Below are positions 8,650 through 17,263 of a stretch of 64,000 nt of DNA, piece after piece (within the stretch, counting starts at the first letter, position 1; the number at the start of each line of letters is the position of its first letter). Source of the DNA: Terriglobia bacterium (GTDB taxonomy: Bacteria; Acidobacteriota; Terriglobia; Bryobacterales; UBA6623). The stretch spans positions 36,893-100,892 of the forward strand of contig VXMF01000018.1 of assembly GCA_009841225.1 (NCBI GenBank), given 5' to 3'. The position numbers and the translations under genes are program-made. Below the pieces are notes generated by a model that was given only the letters and a program-made list of their open reading frames with translations, did no database searches and was not told the origin of the DNA.

Positions 8650-9687
8650 ATGGCCCCAAGGCAGCGGAGCCGGTTGCAGCACGCCGCGCGGTGCGGCGCG
8701 TTGGCGGTGATCGTGACCTCGTGCGGCTCGGTGGGCGATCCGCTGCCGCCGCTTGTGGACCTGCCGAAACCGGTCACGGACCTCGCGGCGCACCAAGTCG
8801 CGCAAGAGGTCCGGATCGAGTGGAATTGGCCGCTCGTCACTACCGAGGGCATGGCCGCTCGCAACGTCAGCGGCTTCACCCTGTGGGCCGTGGACGTGCC
8901 GGGCTTCGGCGACGCGCTTACGGCGCAGACGATCGACGAGTACCGTCGCGAGATGCTGACCGTCGGTGGATCCGAGCTGGCCGACCTCGGGCCCGGCGAC
9001 CGGGTTCAGGCGCGCCTGCCCCTCGGCGACTGGCCGCTCGGCCAGGAAGCGGTCTTGGTCGTGACGGCCGCAAACCGCGCCGGACGGCACGCGGGATACT
9101 CGAACCAAGTCCAACTCCAGCCTATGGAACCCCCCGAGCGCGCGATTTGGTGGTCGAACTCAGTCCAGGCTGAAGGAGTGGCACTGGCATGGCTGCCAGC
9201 CGCGCGCGCCGAGGAGTACGCCGTCGACAGAGCCGCAGGCGATGACGGAGAGTACCGGCCGCTTGGGCGTCTGGCTGCGACGGCATTCCTCGACCGCACT
9301 GTGGGCTGGGGGCGAACCTATCGGTATCGAGTTCGCCCGCTCCGCAGATCAGAAGCTGGATGGATCGAGGGCTCAGCTTCCGAAGCAGTCAGCGTGACCC
9401 CGCAGGACACCTTCCCGCCGACACCTCCCACCGGCCTGCGAGCGGTGCGAACCGAGGAGGCGGTGGAGTTGTCGTGGCTGTCCAGCCCGGAACAGGACGT
9501 CGCCGGCTATCGCGTCTATCGGGACGGCATGGCGATTTCCGAGGTCTCTGCAGACACCACCTATAGCGATGGCAGCGCCGAACCCAAGGCGCACGAGTTT
9601 TCGGTGTCCGCACTCGACACAAGCGGTAACGAGAGCCCGCCGGGCCCTGCGATCGCGGTCCCTGCACCCGCCTCGCCGATAGACTAG
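8650..9687 (+). CDS. Lipoprotein with fibronectin type III repeats
   Basis: 345-residue predicted lipoprotein. Residues 1-25 form a signal with a lipobox-like VIVTSCGS, so Cys would be lipidated and the protein anchored in an envelope membrane. Three beta-sandwich units follow: VTDLAAHQVAQEVRIEWNW at about residue 42, a middle one (VALAWLPAARAEEYAVDRA), and a clear FN3 (PTGLRAVRTEEAVELSWLSS, then VAGYRVYRDG, ending FSVSALDTSGNESPPG). No catalytic residues are seen, so a binding or scaffolding role is likely. It sits 3 bp after hslU and 4 bp before another lipoprotein. The function is unknown and the link to HslUV may be merely operonic. Confidence 0.8.
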   Translation: MAPRQRSRLQHAARCGALAVIVTSCGSVGDPLPPLVDLPKPVTDLAAHQVAQEVRIEWNWPLVTTEGMAARNVSGFTLWAVDVPGFGDALTAQTIDEYRREMLTVGGSELADLGPGDRVQARLPLGDWPLGQEAVLVVTAANRAGRHAGYSNQVQLQPMEPPERAIWWSNSVQAEGVALAWLPAARAEEYAVDRAAGDDGEYRPLGRLAATAFLDRTVGWGRTYRYRVRPLRRSEAGWIEGSASEAVSVTPQDTFPPTPPTGLRAVRTEEAVELSWLSSPEQDVAGYRVYRDGMAISEVSADTTYSDGSAEPKAHEFSVSALDTSGNESPPGPAIAVPAPASPID

Positions 9688-9691
9688 TGAA

Positions 9692-10792
9692 ATGCTCGCT
9701 CGGATCGCACTGGCGGCGGCCCTGCTTGGCGAGTTGCTGCTGGTTGCGTGTGCGACCCGCATGGGTCCGCGCACGATACCAGCCGCGCGATTCGACTACA
9801 ACGAGCGGATTGCCCGCTCCCAGAACGACCAGCTCCTGCTCAATCTCGTGCGTCTGCGCTACCGCGACACTCCCGTCTTTCTGGATGTCGGCACGGTGAT
9901 CGCCCAATACACGCTGGACGCCAGGGTCGGTTCGCTGCCCAGATTCGGCGTGGACGGCTCTGGCCGGACGGAGTTGGGAGTCGACCTGGGCGCGCGCTAC
10001 AGCGAACAGCCGACCATCACCTACGAGCCGATCTCGGGGGCAGAGTTTACCCGGCGGCTGCTTACCCCCATTTCTCCGCAGACCATCATCTTGCTGTCCC
10101 AGTCCGGCTGGAGCGTAGAGCGCCTGCTGATGTGCTGCGTTGACAGCATCAACGGAATCGCCAACGCGCCGGTGGCGAGTGGCCCGACCCCGTCGTTGAT
10201 CCCCGACAACAGCCGCTTTCGCGGCGTGGCCCAGGCCCTGCGGTCGCTGCAGCTGGCAGGTTCGTTGGAGTTCGTCCTCGAGCAGGACGAAGCGTCGGGC
10301 AACGCGCTGCTGCGCGTTGGCAAGCCCGCCGGGAATGGCGAGCGCTCCCGAGTGCTGCGCGAACTGCGCGACACGCTGGGACTCGATCCCGACACCGAGC
10401 TCTTCCGCATAACCGCCCGCAGCGCGGTACGCGCCCAAGACGAGATCATCCTCACGGGCAGGTCAGTCTTGGGAGCGCTCTTCTTCCTATCCCACAGCGT
10501 CGATCCGCCAGCAGAGCACGAAGCGCGGGGTCTGGTTACGGTGGCCGAGCAAGCGGGCGGCAATGCGGCAAGCTGGGACGAAGTTTCCGGCGGTCTGATT
10601 CGCGTGCCCTCGTCGACTGCCGAACCTTCTGGCGCCTTCGTGCGCATCCGCTATCGCGACCACTGGTTCTACATCAGCGACGCGGATCTGAATTCCAAGG
10701 CGACGTTCAGCCTGCTGACGTACCTTCTGTCGCTGCAGTCCGCCGGCCATCAGGGCATGAGTGCCCTGCTGAGCGTTCCGGTGGGCAACTAG
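9692..10792 (+). CDS. Uncharacterised outer-envelope lipoprotein
   Basis: 366-residue predicted lipoprotein (signal MLARIALAAALLGELLLVAC, with Cys20 in the lipobox LLVAC). The segment RSQNDQLLLNLVRLRYRDTP followed by GTVIAQYTLDA recalls a conserved but uncharacterised bacterial lipoprotein family, to my memory without an assigned function. Later blocks include ISPQTIILLSQSGWSVERLL, LCC-like MCCVDSINGI and the C-terminal FVRIRYRDHWFYISDADLNSKATF. No transmembrane segments after the signal and no enzyme motif. It is the last gene of the hslVU cluster and is followed by a strong hairpin. Confidence 0.75.
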   Translation: MLARIALAAALLGELLLVACATRMGPRTIPAARFDYNERIARSQNDQLLLNLVRLRYRDTPVFLDVGTVIAQYTLDARVGSLPRFGVDGSGRTELGVDLGARYSEQPTITYEPISGAEFTRRLLTPISPQTIILLSQSGWSVERLLMCCVDSINGIANAPVASGPTPSLIPDNSRFRGVAQALRSLQLAGSLEFVLEQDEASGNALLRVGKPAGNGERSRVLRELRDTLGLDPDTELFRITARSAVRAQDEIILTGRSVLGALFFLSHSVDPPAEHEARGLVTVAEQAGGNAASWDEVSGGLIRVPSSTAEPSGAFVRIRYRDHWFYISDADLNSKATFSLLTYLLSLQSAGHQGMSALLSVPVGN

Positions 10793-10824
10793 CCCCGCTG
10801 CGGCCGAACACACGCCCAGCGGGG
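10793..10824 (+). terminator. Hairpin after the hslVU-lipoprotein cluster
   Basis: CCCCGCTG pairs perfectly with CAGCGGGG (8 bp, 16-nt loop), starting at the base after the lipoprotein stop. No T-run follows, so it may be a Rho-assisted or bidirectional terminator between convergent genes. Confidence 0.45.
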
Positions 10825-10843
10825 ATCCCTTCCAGCCTGCTGA

Positions 10844-10860
10844 GCGCACGGCGCGTGCGC
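10844..10860. terminator. Second hairpin in the convergent gap
   Basis: GCGCAC/GTGCGC 6-bp stem with a 5-nt loop, between the hairpin at 10793 and the stop of the minus-strand gene. Probably part of the same bidirectional termination region. Confidence 0.35.
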
Positions 10861-10878
10861 GGCTCCGCCGCGCAGCGC

Positions 10879-12522
10879 TCACTCCGCTCCAGACACGGCG
10901 TCCGGAGCGCTCAGGTAAGGATTAAACACGTAGCGGATCGAGACCGGCCCAGGCAGGGTCAGGTTGCGCGTAATCGCATAGGCGGGATCCAGCCCCCACT
11001 GTCCCTTGGCAAGCAGTTTCTGCTTCAGCGTGTCGTTGTCGTGCCAACCCCAGAAGGGCTTGGCCATGTCGGCAGCATGCTTGCGGCTGAGAAACGCCCC
11101 GGCGATGAACGGGTAGCTGGCCTGCGGGCGCCCCCCTTGTGGCTGGTAGCGATAGTACCCGCTGAAGGCTGCGCCCCCTGCGTCTCGCTCTTGCTGAGAC
11201 CGGATCCACCAGTGGTCGTAGATCGGCAGAAGGTCGTACCCCACGTCGCGGTCCGCGGGGTGCCGGGGCCGTTCCGCGACTCCCTTGTAGACATATGTCA
11301 CGCCGGTGCCTGCTTCGAAATGGTCCTCAGAAAGTGAATACCCGGAGTGTTGGCCGGATCCGTAGACCCCGTGCCCGCCCGAATGAACGAACACGACCGG
11401 GTGCGTGCCGCCGACGAATTCGACTTCCCCGTCCAAGTTGTGAAAATTGCCCCGCACGCGTGGATCGGCGCGATAGGAATAGATCTTGTTGTGCGCCAAG
11501 GTCTCCATGGCGACCGGATGCCCCCAAGGCGTGCCGTCCTTGGCGATCGTGAGGATCATGCCCTCGTTGTCATTCTCGTGGCAGGTTCCCGCGATGCACT
11601 TGTCCGAGTAGTCCCGCGGATGGAAGAAGTTGTAGATCAAGAACCAGTGCGTCTCGGTTTCCATGGCCGCGTAGTAGACGAAGGCCTGCGAACTGCTTTC
11701 CGGCGTGTTGTCCCAGTTATTGTCGCCGCGCCAATCGCCATCGGCGTCAAACCGCGCCAGGTAGTCGGCCTTGGGCTGGAACCACGTCTCCTGAGCAACG
11801 AACGGAGCGTACCGCTCGGCCAGCGGACGGTAAGGATCGGGCGCGGCCGGCTGGGCTCCGAACGTCACGCGCTCGCCAGCCTCCGTGGGCTCGGCGTCGG
11901 CATCAACGTGGATCGCCAACGTCGCCGAGACACCCTCCAGCGTAGCGGTCAGGAGAGCTTCGCCTTCTCGGCCGGGCGCAGTGTACAAGACCGAGTCCGA
12001 CAAGTCCGACTGCCTGTCGGACATCATCAGCAGCCTCCCTTCAGCGCTATCCGATGCGTCGTGGCGCGCTCGGATCTCCACGCTCCCGCGGTGACTGAAC
12101 GGCTTCGAGACCCAACCTCCGTCACCGCCGCGCACGTGAAAGGCCGCCGGACCGCGCTTGAGCGGCACCGGAGCCGCGCCACCGGTGAGCCTGGCCCCCT
12201 CGCCTACGGCCCTGACCTGCACGACCAAGGCTCCAAACGGGCGCACCCGGGCGTCCGCCGGCACGGTCCGGAACTCGATCCCCCGCACAGGCCCGGGCAC
12301 CTGTGCACCGAGCGCCGCGACGCACAGCGCCAGGGCCAGCCCGCGGCCGGCGCCCCGGCCGAAGAATCGTGCCGCGGCTGGTAGCAAGGTGCGAGTCAAC
12401 TGGGCTGTTCCGCCGAGGGCCCGCGTCGCGGGCCACCAATGGGCTTGGCTCACGCGGACTCCATGTCCATGATGGCGCATGTCCTGCGGCGCCTCCATTC
12501 CAACTGTCCGGAAATCCGGCAT
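10879..12522 (-). CDS. Secreted Vps62-like protein of unknown function
   Basis: 547 residues. A long polar N-terminus precedes a hydrophobic stretch (GLALALCVAALGAQV) that looks like an export signal. A beta-rich region follows, resembling an Ig-like domain (GEALLTATLEGVSATLAIHV). The conserved C-terminal half starts at ERYAPFVAQETWFQPKADYL and contains HWFLIYNFFHPRDYSD, CHENDNEGMILTI (near residue 310) and HPVVFVHSGGHGVYGSG. These recall Vps62/NPP1-type folds, but I would not infer an activity. The ATG at 12522 is supported by a TAGTCT hexamer 5 nt upstream; a start nearer the hydrophobic segment is possible. It is divergent from the cotransporter and convergent with the hslVU cluster. Confidence 0.65.
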   Translation of the reverse strand: MPDFRTVGMEAPQDMRHHGHGVRVSQAHWWPATRALGGTAQLTRTLLPAAARFFGRGAGRGLALALCVAALGAQVPGPVRGIEFRTVPADARVRPFGALVVQVRAVGEGARLTGGAAPVPLKRGPAAFHVRGGDGGWVSKPFSHRGSVEIRARHDASDSAEGRLLMMSDRQSDLSDSVLYTAPGREGEALLTATLEGVSATLAIHVDADAEPTEAGERVTFGAQPAAPDPYRPLAERYAPFVAQETWFQPKADYLARFDADGDWRGDNNWDNTPESSSQAFVYYAAMETETHWFLIYNFFHPRDYSDKCIAGTCHENDNEGMILTIAKDGTPWGHPVAMETLAHNKIYSYRADPRVRGNFHNLDGEVEFVGGTHPVVFVHSGGHGVYGSGQHSGYSLSEDHFEAGTGVTYVYKGVAERPRHPADRDVGYDLLPIYDHWWIRSQQERDAGGAAFSGYYRYQPQGGRPQASYPFIAGAFLSRKHAADMAKPFWGWHDNDTLKQKLLAKGQWGLDPAYAITRNLTLPGPVSIRYVFNPYLSAPDAVSGAE

Positions 12523-12527
12523 CCGCT

Positions 12528-12533
12528 AGACTA
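12528..12533 (-). promoter_or_regulatory. -10-like hexamer TAGTCT, leaderless Vps62-like gene
   Basis: TAGTCT ends 5 nt before the ATG at 12522 on the minus strand, with no Shine-Dalgarno sequence between. Matches the TANNNT pattern. Confidence 0.4.
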
Positions 12534-12631
12534 CTCCCAAGCGACGCGAACCGGCTCGGGACAGTTGCGACGAGCGCGGCTGGAGGACCTGACGCGGCCG
12601 GAAATGGCACGCTTGCTTTGCCGGAGCGCTG

Positions 12632-14893
12632 GTGGTCAGACCGAGACACCGACTGGTCAGGGCAGCAAGCGCCGCACCGCAGACCGGACACGGCTTCGGC
12701 ACAGCGCCGGTATTCCTGGCTTCGATCAGCACGATCCTTGGCGCAGTGCTGTTCCTGCGCTTCGGCTACGCGGTCGCGCACGTGGGGCTGTGGGGCAGCT
12801 TCGGCATTATCGCGCTCGGCCACCTGGTGACCATTCCCACGGTCTTGGCGGTTTCCGAGATCGCGACGAACCGGCGTGTCGCGGGCGGCGGGGCGTACTA
12901 CATCATCAGCCGTTCGTTCGGCACCAGTATCGGCGGCTCGATCGGCATTGCGCTCTATCTCTCGCAAGTCATCTCGGTGGCCTTCTACCTCGTCGCCTTC
13001 GCCGAAGCGTTCGAACCGCTCTACGCCTGGGCGTCTTCCACTCACGGCATAGAGGCCGACCCGCGCTGGGTCAGCCTGCCGTCCACCGCCCTGCTGGCGG
13101 CAATCGTGCTGACTAAAGGCGCCCGGTCGGGCGTCCGCGCACTGTGGCTTGTCAGTGCCGCCCTGTTCGCTTCGATCCTGCTCTTCCTGCTGGGCACGGG
13201 ACCGGAGTCCGTGCGGCCCGACGGGCTCAACCTTACCTCGCGGATCCAGGATCCCGACCCGTTCGGCACGGTCTTCGCGACCTGCTTTCCGGCATTCACG
13301 GGCATGATCGCCGGCCTCGGCCTGTCGGGGGACTTGAAGCGCCCCGAGAAGAGCATTCCCCTGGGCACCATCAGCGCCACCCTTGCCGGGATGGTGGTCT
13401 ACGCCTTGGTGGCGATCAAGCTCGCGAGCAGCGCCACGCCGGAGGCGCTGGCCGGCGACCAGTTCATCATGGCCGAAGTCGCCATTTGGGGACCGGCCAT
13501 CTACATCGGCCTCGGCGCCGCAGCGTTCTCCTCGGCGCTGGGCTCGATTCTGGTAGCGCCCCGCACGCTGCAAGCGCTGGGCCGCGACCGGGTGCTGCCC
13601 GTCCCAAGCCTGAACCGCATGTTGGCGGCGGGTTCGGGAGACGAGCGCGAGCCGACTTTCGCCACGCTCGTTTCCAGCCTGATCACGGTTGTGTTCGTAC
13701 TGGCGGGGACCATGGACGGCATCGCCCAGATCCTGACCATGTTCTTCATGGTGACCTACGGCGCGCTGTGTTCGGTTTCGTTCCTGGAATACTTCGCGGG
13801 CAACCCGTCCTACCGCCCGACGTTTCACTCGCGCTGGTACGTTTCACTGCTGGGCGCCTTCATGTGCGCCTTGATCATGCTCCAGATCAGCCCGTTCTAC
13901 GCGCTGCTCGCAGTCCTGCTGATGGTGCTGGCATATTTCGGCCTGCGCCGCACGCGCAAGGGCGAGCGCGACCTGACGGCGATCTTCCAAGGCACGATGT
14001 TCCAGCTCACGCGCCGCTTGCAGATCAAGCTCCAGACGAGCCGCTCTGAAGGCGCCAAAGGAGGCTGGCGACCTTCCATCGTGGCGGTCACACGCTTCGG
14101 AGACGAGCGCTTGGGTCATTTCGACCTGTTGCGCTGGATCTGCCACCGGCACGGATTCGGCCACTTCCTGCAGTTCATCGACGGCGAGTACTCCTTCCGG
14201 GGAGAGATCGAGGCACGAACCCAGGTCGGCAAGCTCATCGAGCGCAGCGAGATGACCAACGCGGGCATCCTCGTCGATTCGCTCATCTGCCCGTCCTTCC
14301 GGGGTGCGGTGGCCCATACGCTGCAAATGCCGGGGGTCTCGGGCCTGCCCAACAACTGCGTGCTGTTCGAGTTCGACAAGCAGCATCCTGAGGAGATCGC
14401 CGAAATCGCCCAAGGAGCCGTGCTGGCCACCGAGTCCGTCTTCAACGTGCTGATACTGCGTTCCACGCCATACCGGTTCGGCTATCGCTCCTCGATCCAC
14501 CTGTGGGTCACCGAGGAAACGCTTGATTGCGCTCCAATGATGCTCTTGCTCGCATTCATCATCGTGGGGCACCCCGAGTGGCGCCGCGCGGAGATTCAGC
14601 TCTATGCATGTTTCGACTCGCTCGAGGCTGATCAGGAAAAAGACCGGCTCTCAGGCCTTCTGTCCGATGGGCGCCTTCCAATCTCCAGCCAGAACATCAC
14701 GGCCGTGCAGTGTGCCGAAAGCGCGGCGCTCGACGTGGAGGTCGGCCGCCGCTCGGCAGAGGCCGACTTGACCATCACCGGCCTGTTGGGGGCCGACATA
14801 GAACCCGACCGCGCCAGCGAAGCACTGATGCGACTCGACAAAGCGAATGACGTCCTGTTCGTGCTGTCGAGCGAGCGCGTGTCGATCGACTAG
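12632..14893 (+). CDS. Cation-chloride cotransporter-type permease (SLC12-like, APC superfamily)
   Basis: 753-residue membrane transporter. About 12 hydrophobic segments span residues 25-440. The first helix region GTAPVFLASISTILGAVLFL RFGY and GGGAYYIISRSFG are the cation-chloride cotransporter signatures (the first block is the FGV-LFLR region), and SGDLKRPEKSIPLGT is the conserved loop after TM6. A long soluble C-terminal region (about 460-753) resembles the SLC12 C-terminal domain, including SEMTNAGILVDSLI. Eukaryotic relatives couple Na+ and/or K+ to Cl-; the ions moved here are unknown. The GTG at 12632 is the first start in the frame, with no evident Shine-Dalgarno sequence. It is divergent from the Vps62-like gene. 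Confidence 0.83.
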   Translation: MVRPRHRLVRAASAAPQTGHGFGTAPVFLASISTILGAVLFLRFGYAVAHVGLWGSFGIIALGHLVTIPTVLAVSEIATNRRVAGGGAYYIISRSFGTSIGGSIGIALYLSQVISVAFYLVAFAEAFEPLYAWASSTHGIEADPRWVSLPSTALLAAIVLTKGARSGVRALWLVSAALFASILLFLLGTGPESVRPDGLNLTSRIQDPDPFGTVFATCFPAFTGMIAGLGLSGDLKRPEKSIPLGTISATLAGMVVYALVAIKLASSATPEALAGDQFIMAEVAIWGPAIYIGLGAAAFSSALGSILVAPRTLQALGRDRVLPVPSLNRMLAAGSGDEREPTFATLVSSLITVVFVLAGTMDGIAQILTMFFMVTYGALCSVSFLEYFAGNPSYRPTFHSRWYVSLLGAFMCALIMLQISPFYALLAVLLMVLAYFGLRRTRKGERDLTAIFQGTMFQLTRRLQIKLQTSRSEGAKGGWRPSIVAVTRFGDERLGHFDLLRWICHRHGFGHFLQFIDGEYSFRGEIEARTQVGKLIERSEMTNAGILVDSLICPSFRGAVAHTLQMPGVSGLPNNCVLFEFDKQHPEEIAEIAQGAVLATESVFNVLILRSTPYRFGYRSSIHLWVTEETLDCAPMMLLLAFIIVGHPEWRRAEIQLYACFDSLEADQEKDRLSGLLSDGRLPISSQNITAVQCAESAALDVEVGRRSAEADLTITGLLGADIEPDRASEALMRLDKANDVLFVLSSERVSID

Positions 14894-15060
14894 CTGGGAG
14901 CGGTGCTGCGCGACCAATACGCCGCGTTGGAAGTAGATTTCGAAGCATTCTTCCCGTCGCTAGCAGAGTATGCTCGGTCGCTTGCTGCAGCCGGGCGAGA
15001 GTGGCGCGTCGCCAAAGCTGTCCGGGTCGAATTGAACTGAAGAAGGGCGCGCGCTAGCGC

Positions 15061-15066
15061 TACAAT
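15061..15066 (+). promoter_or_regulatory. -10-like hexamer TACAAT, leaderless sulfatase-like gene
   Basis: TACAAT ends 9 nt before the ATG at 15076. The intervening AAGGG could act as a weak ribosome site only if transcription began further upstream. One of the better examples of the pattern. Confidence 0.5.
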
Positions 15067-15075
15067 CCTAAGGGT

Positions 15076-16500
15076 ATGCTCATGCTCCGGAATCAGTCCC
15101 GGCAAAGCATCTTGGCAGTCGTCGCGGCCGGGACCACCGCGCTCATCTGCGCCCTCGCCCCGGCGTCGGAAGTCATCGAACGGCAGCATCCGCACGTCGT
15201 GCTGATCACGGTTGACACCCTTCGCGCGGACCACCTCTCTTCCTATGGCTATCACCTGCGCACCAGCCCGGCCATGGACAAGCTAGCCGAGGAGGGCGTT
15301 CGCTTCGACCGGGCCTACACCCCCATCCCGATGACCGGGCCATCGCACTTTTCGATGTTCACCGGTCGCTATCCTCAAGAGCACGGCGCGCGTATCAACG
15401 GGGTGTCGCTGCCGGACAACAGCAAGTGGCTGACGATCCCGCAAGTGCTCAGGCGCTTCGGCTATACGTCCGGCGCGTTCGTCAGCGCCTGGCCACTGGT
15501 CGGTCGACTGACCCAACTTCACAGAAGCTTCGACCACTACGACGAGGAACTCGAGCGCCAGTACCAGGTCTTTCACTCAATGCGCTGGGCCGAAGATGTC
15601 ACGCGACCGGCGCTGCGCTGGCTCGACGACAACAAAGACAAGGACAAGTTGTTCATGTGGGTGCACTATTTCGACCCGCACGAGCCTTACAATCTCCGCG
15701 AGGAATTCGCCGACCTAGAGCAGATCCGCGATCCGGCCCCCGCCACGGCCGGGTACTCCGAAGAGATCAAGAACCGAATCCTCCGCTATGACTCCGAGAT
15801 CGGCTACGCCGACAGCCACATCAAGAGGCTGCTGGACCGCATCGATCAGCTCGGAATGCGTGACAACACGCTCGTCGCGCTGCTCTCCGACCACGGAGAG
15901 GGGCTTGGCGAGCATGGTTTCGTCGGGCACGGCCGCTGGCTGTTCGAGAGCACGGTGCGCGTGCCCTGGATCATGCGCCTGCCCGGCACCATCAAGCCTG
16001 GCAGCGTGGTTGCCGAGAGCGTCTCGCTCCTAGACCTCGCTCCGACGCTCTTGGACCTGGCCGTCCCGGAGTTCCGCAACGACACGCAGGTGCCCATTTC
16101 CTACGCTGGCCGCAGCCAAGTCGCAGCCATTGCGAAGCAATCCTCGCCCGAATCGCGCCAGATACGATTCGTGTCGTTTGAGGGCAAGAAGGGTTTCATC
16201 CCGAAATGGATTTCGTGGACCTGGAAGCCGAACTCGGGACTGCCGTTTCGCATCGGCAAGCTCGAAGGAAGCATGAAAGCAGTCTGGACGCCCGACGAGA
16301 AGCGCTTTGACCTATTCGACCTCTCCCAAGATCCGCGAGAGCTCAGGCCGGAAACGTTGACCGGTGCAGACCGGCGCTATTCGTTCGAACGCGACGCGTT
16401 CCAGCGCTGGTTCGATACCACCAATCTCGCCGAGAGCGAATCCCGCTTGACCGAGCGGGATGCGAAGATCCTCGAGAGCCTCGGCTACATTACCAGGTAG
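15076..16500 (+). CDS. Sulfatase-fold hydrolase/transferase with Thr nucleophile position
   Basis: 474-residue alkaline-phosphatase-superfamily protein with an N-terminal hydrophobic signal (AVVAAGTTALICALAPA). VVLITVDTLRADHLSSYGY carries the first metal-binding Asp, and LLSDHGEGLGEHGFVGHGR the second set. Where true sulfatases have C/S-x-P-S-R, this protein reads T87-G-P-S-H91, so it cannot make formylglycine there. Thr at this place is the nucleophile in phospho-ester and phosphoglycerol/phosphoethanolamine-transfer members of the superfamily. It may therefore be a phosphatase or transferase rather than a sulfatase. The C-terminal LFDLSQDPRELRPE is sulfatase-like. It stands alone between the cotransporter and convergent zapA. 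Confidence 0.8.
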   Translation: MLMLRNQSRQSILAVVAAGTTALICALAPASEVIERQHPHVVLITVDTLRADHLSSYGYHLRTSPAMDKLAEEGVRFDRAYTPIPMTGPSHFSMFTGRYPQEHGARINGVSLPDNSKWLTIPQVLRRFGYTSGAFVSAWPLVGRLTQLHRSFDHYDEELERQYQVFHSMRWAEDVTRPALRWLDDNKDKDKLFMWVHYFDPHEPYNLREEFADLEQIRDPAPATAGYSEEIKNRILRYDSEIGYADSHIKRLLDRIDQLGMRDNTLVALLSDHGEGLGEHGFVGHGRWLFESTVRVPWIMRLPGTIKPGSVVAESVSLLDLAPTLLDLAVPEFRNDTQVPISYAGRSQVAAIAKQSSPESRQIRFVSFEGKKGFIPKWISWTWKPNSGLPFRIGKLEGSMKAVWTPDEKRFDLFDLSQDPRELRPETLTGADRRYSFERDAFQRWFDTTNLAESESRLTERDAKILESLGYITR

Positions 16501-16519
16501 CGGCACCGCAGCCGGCGCC

Positions 16520-16861
16520 CTAGTCGTGCTGGGGCGATGGTTCTTGGGCGCGCAACGCAGCCACCTCGGCGTCAATGCCGTCGACGGCTGACTCGAGATC
16601 ATCCAGCAGCTTCCGGGACGCGGCACCTATCTCCAAGCGGTAGCGTTGGTGCTCGTCGCGAGTAGCCGCTAGTTCATCGGCGATTTGCAAGGCTGCCAAA
16701 ATCGCAAGCTGATAGCTGTCCGTCCCCGCACCAAGCGTGTCCACGCAGCGATTGATGGCTTCGTCGACCTTCCGAGCCAGCGCGCGCGTACGCTCTGGGT
16801 CGGCTCCGCCCAAGTGGTATGCACGGCCGCCGATCTCGACTCTGACGCGTTGATTTCCCAC
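16520..16861 (-). CDS. zapA: Cell division protein ZapA
   Basis: 113-residue FtsZ-associated protein that bundles FtsZ protofilaments at mid-cell. N-terminal VRVEIGGRAYHLGGADPERT is the ZapA domain start, followed by RALARKVDEAINRC and YQLAILAALQIADEL, then a C-terminal coiled coil. The length is normal. It follows the coiled-coil gene at 17160-16867 with a 5-bp gap, which gives the common zapB-like/zapA order. Convergent with the sulfatase-fold gene. Confidence 0.92.
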   Translation of the reverse strand: MGNQRVRVEIGGRAYHLGGADPERTRALARKVDEAINRCVDTLGAGTDSYQLAILAALQIADELAATRDEHQRYRLEIGAASRKLLDDLESAVDGIDAEVAALRAQEPSPQHD

Positions 16862-16866
16862 TGCGC

Positions 16867-17160
16867 TCAGCCTTCACGCTCCAATTCGGCGACTTTCTGC
16901 AACAGAGCCTCAACGCGCCGCTTGACCGCGTCGCGAGTGCTATCGCTACGCAACTCGTCTCTCAGAACAATGATCTGAGTATCCCGGTCGCGCAGTTCGT
17001 CGCGCAGCCGCTCAACCTCGAGCTCGGCTTGAACCCGCTGCGTGCGAGCCTCTCGCAGTTGCTCAACCAAGCCCAGCACCCGCCGCTCCAGTTCGCCAAG
17101 CGGGCCTAGGTCGTCGGCTTCGGAAGGCGGGAACTCCAGTTCGGGGCGGTCATCGTCCAT
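16867..17160 (-). CDS. Small coiled-coil protein, probable ZapB-like division partner
   Basis: 97-residue acidic protein. Residues 1-20 are disordered and acidic, while about 21-97 are a continuous heptad coiled coil (GELERRVLGLVEQLREA, then VERLRDELRDRDTQIIVLRD). The family cannot be named from such low-complexity sequence. Its position 5 bp upstream of zapA makes a ZapB-like role in Z-ring assembly plausible. Confidence 0.7.
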   Translation of the reverse strand: MDDDRPELEFPPSEADDLGPLGELERRVLGLVEQLREARTQRVQAELEVERLRDELRDRDTQIIVLRDELRSDSTRDAVKRRVEALLQKVAELEREG

Positions 17161-17183
17161 GGCGCAAGTCCCGGATGCTCACA

Positions 17184-17189
17184 ATGATA
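17184..17189 (-). promoter_or_regulatory. -10-like hexamer TATCAT before zapB-like/zapA
   Basis: TATCAT on the minus strand, 23 nt before the ATG at 17160. It also lies upstream of the tRNA on the same strand's 3' side and is the only AT-rich block there. Confidence 0.35.
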
Positions 17190-17263
17190 GACGACTCGCG
17201 GCTGCAATCAAATGCACGGTCACACAGGGTCGATTCGCCATGGGCCACCGACCGTCCTCGAAA

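Noticed and set aside
7087..9114. A 675-residue open frame on the minus strand opposite hslV/hslU.
   Set aside because: It lies opposite two well-supported genes and has only low-complexity His/Asp/Leu-rich sequence, a usual artefact of GC-rich DNA.
12122..13828. A 568-residue minus-strand frame opposite the cotransporter.
   Set aside because: Arg/Gly/Ala-rich, no family motif; the plus-strand transporter explains the codon bias.
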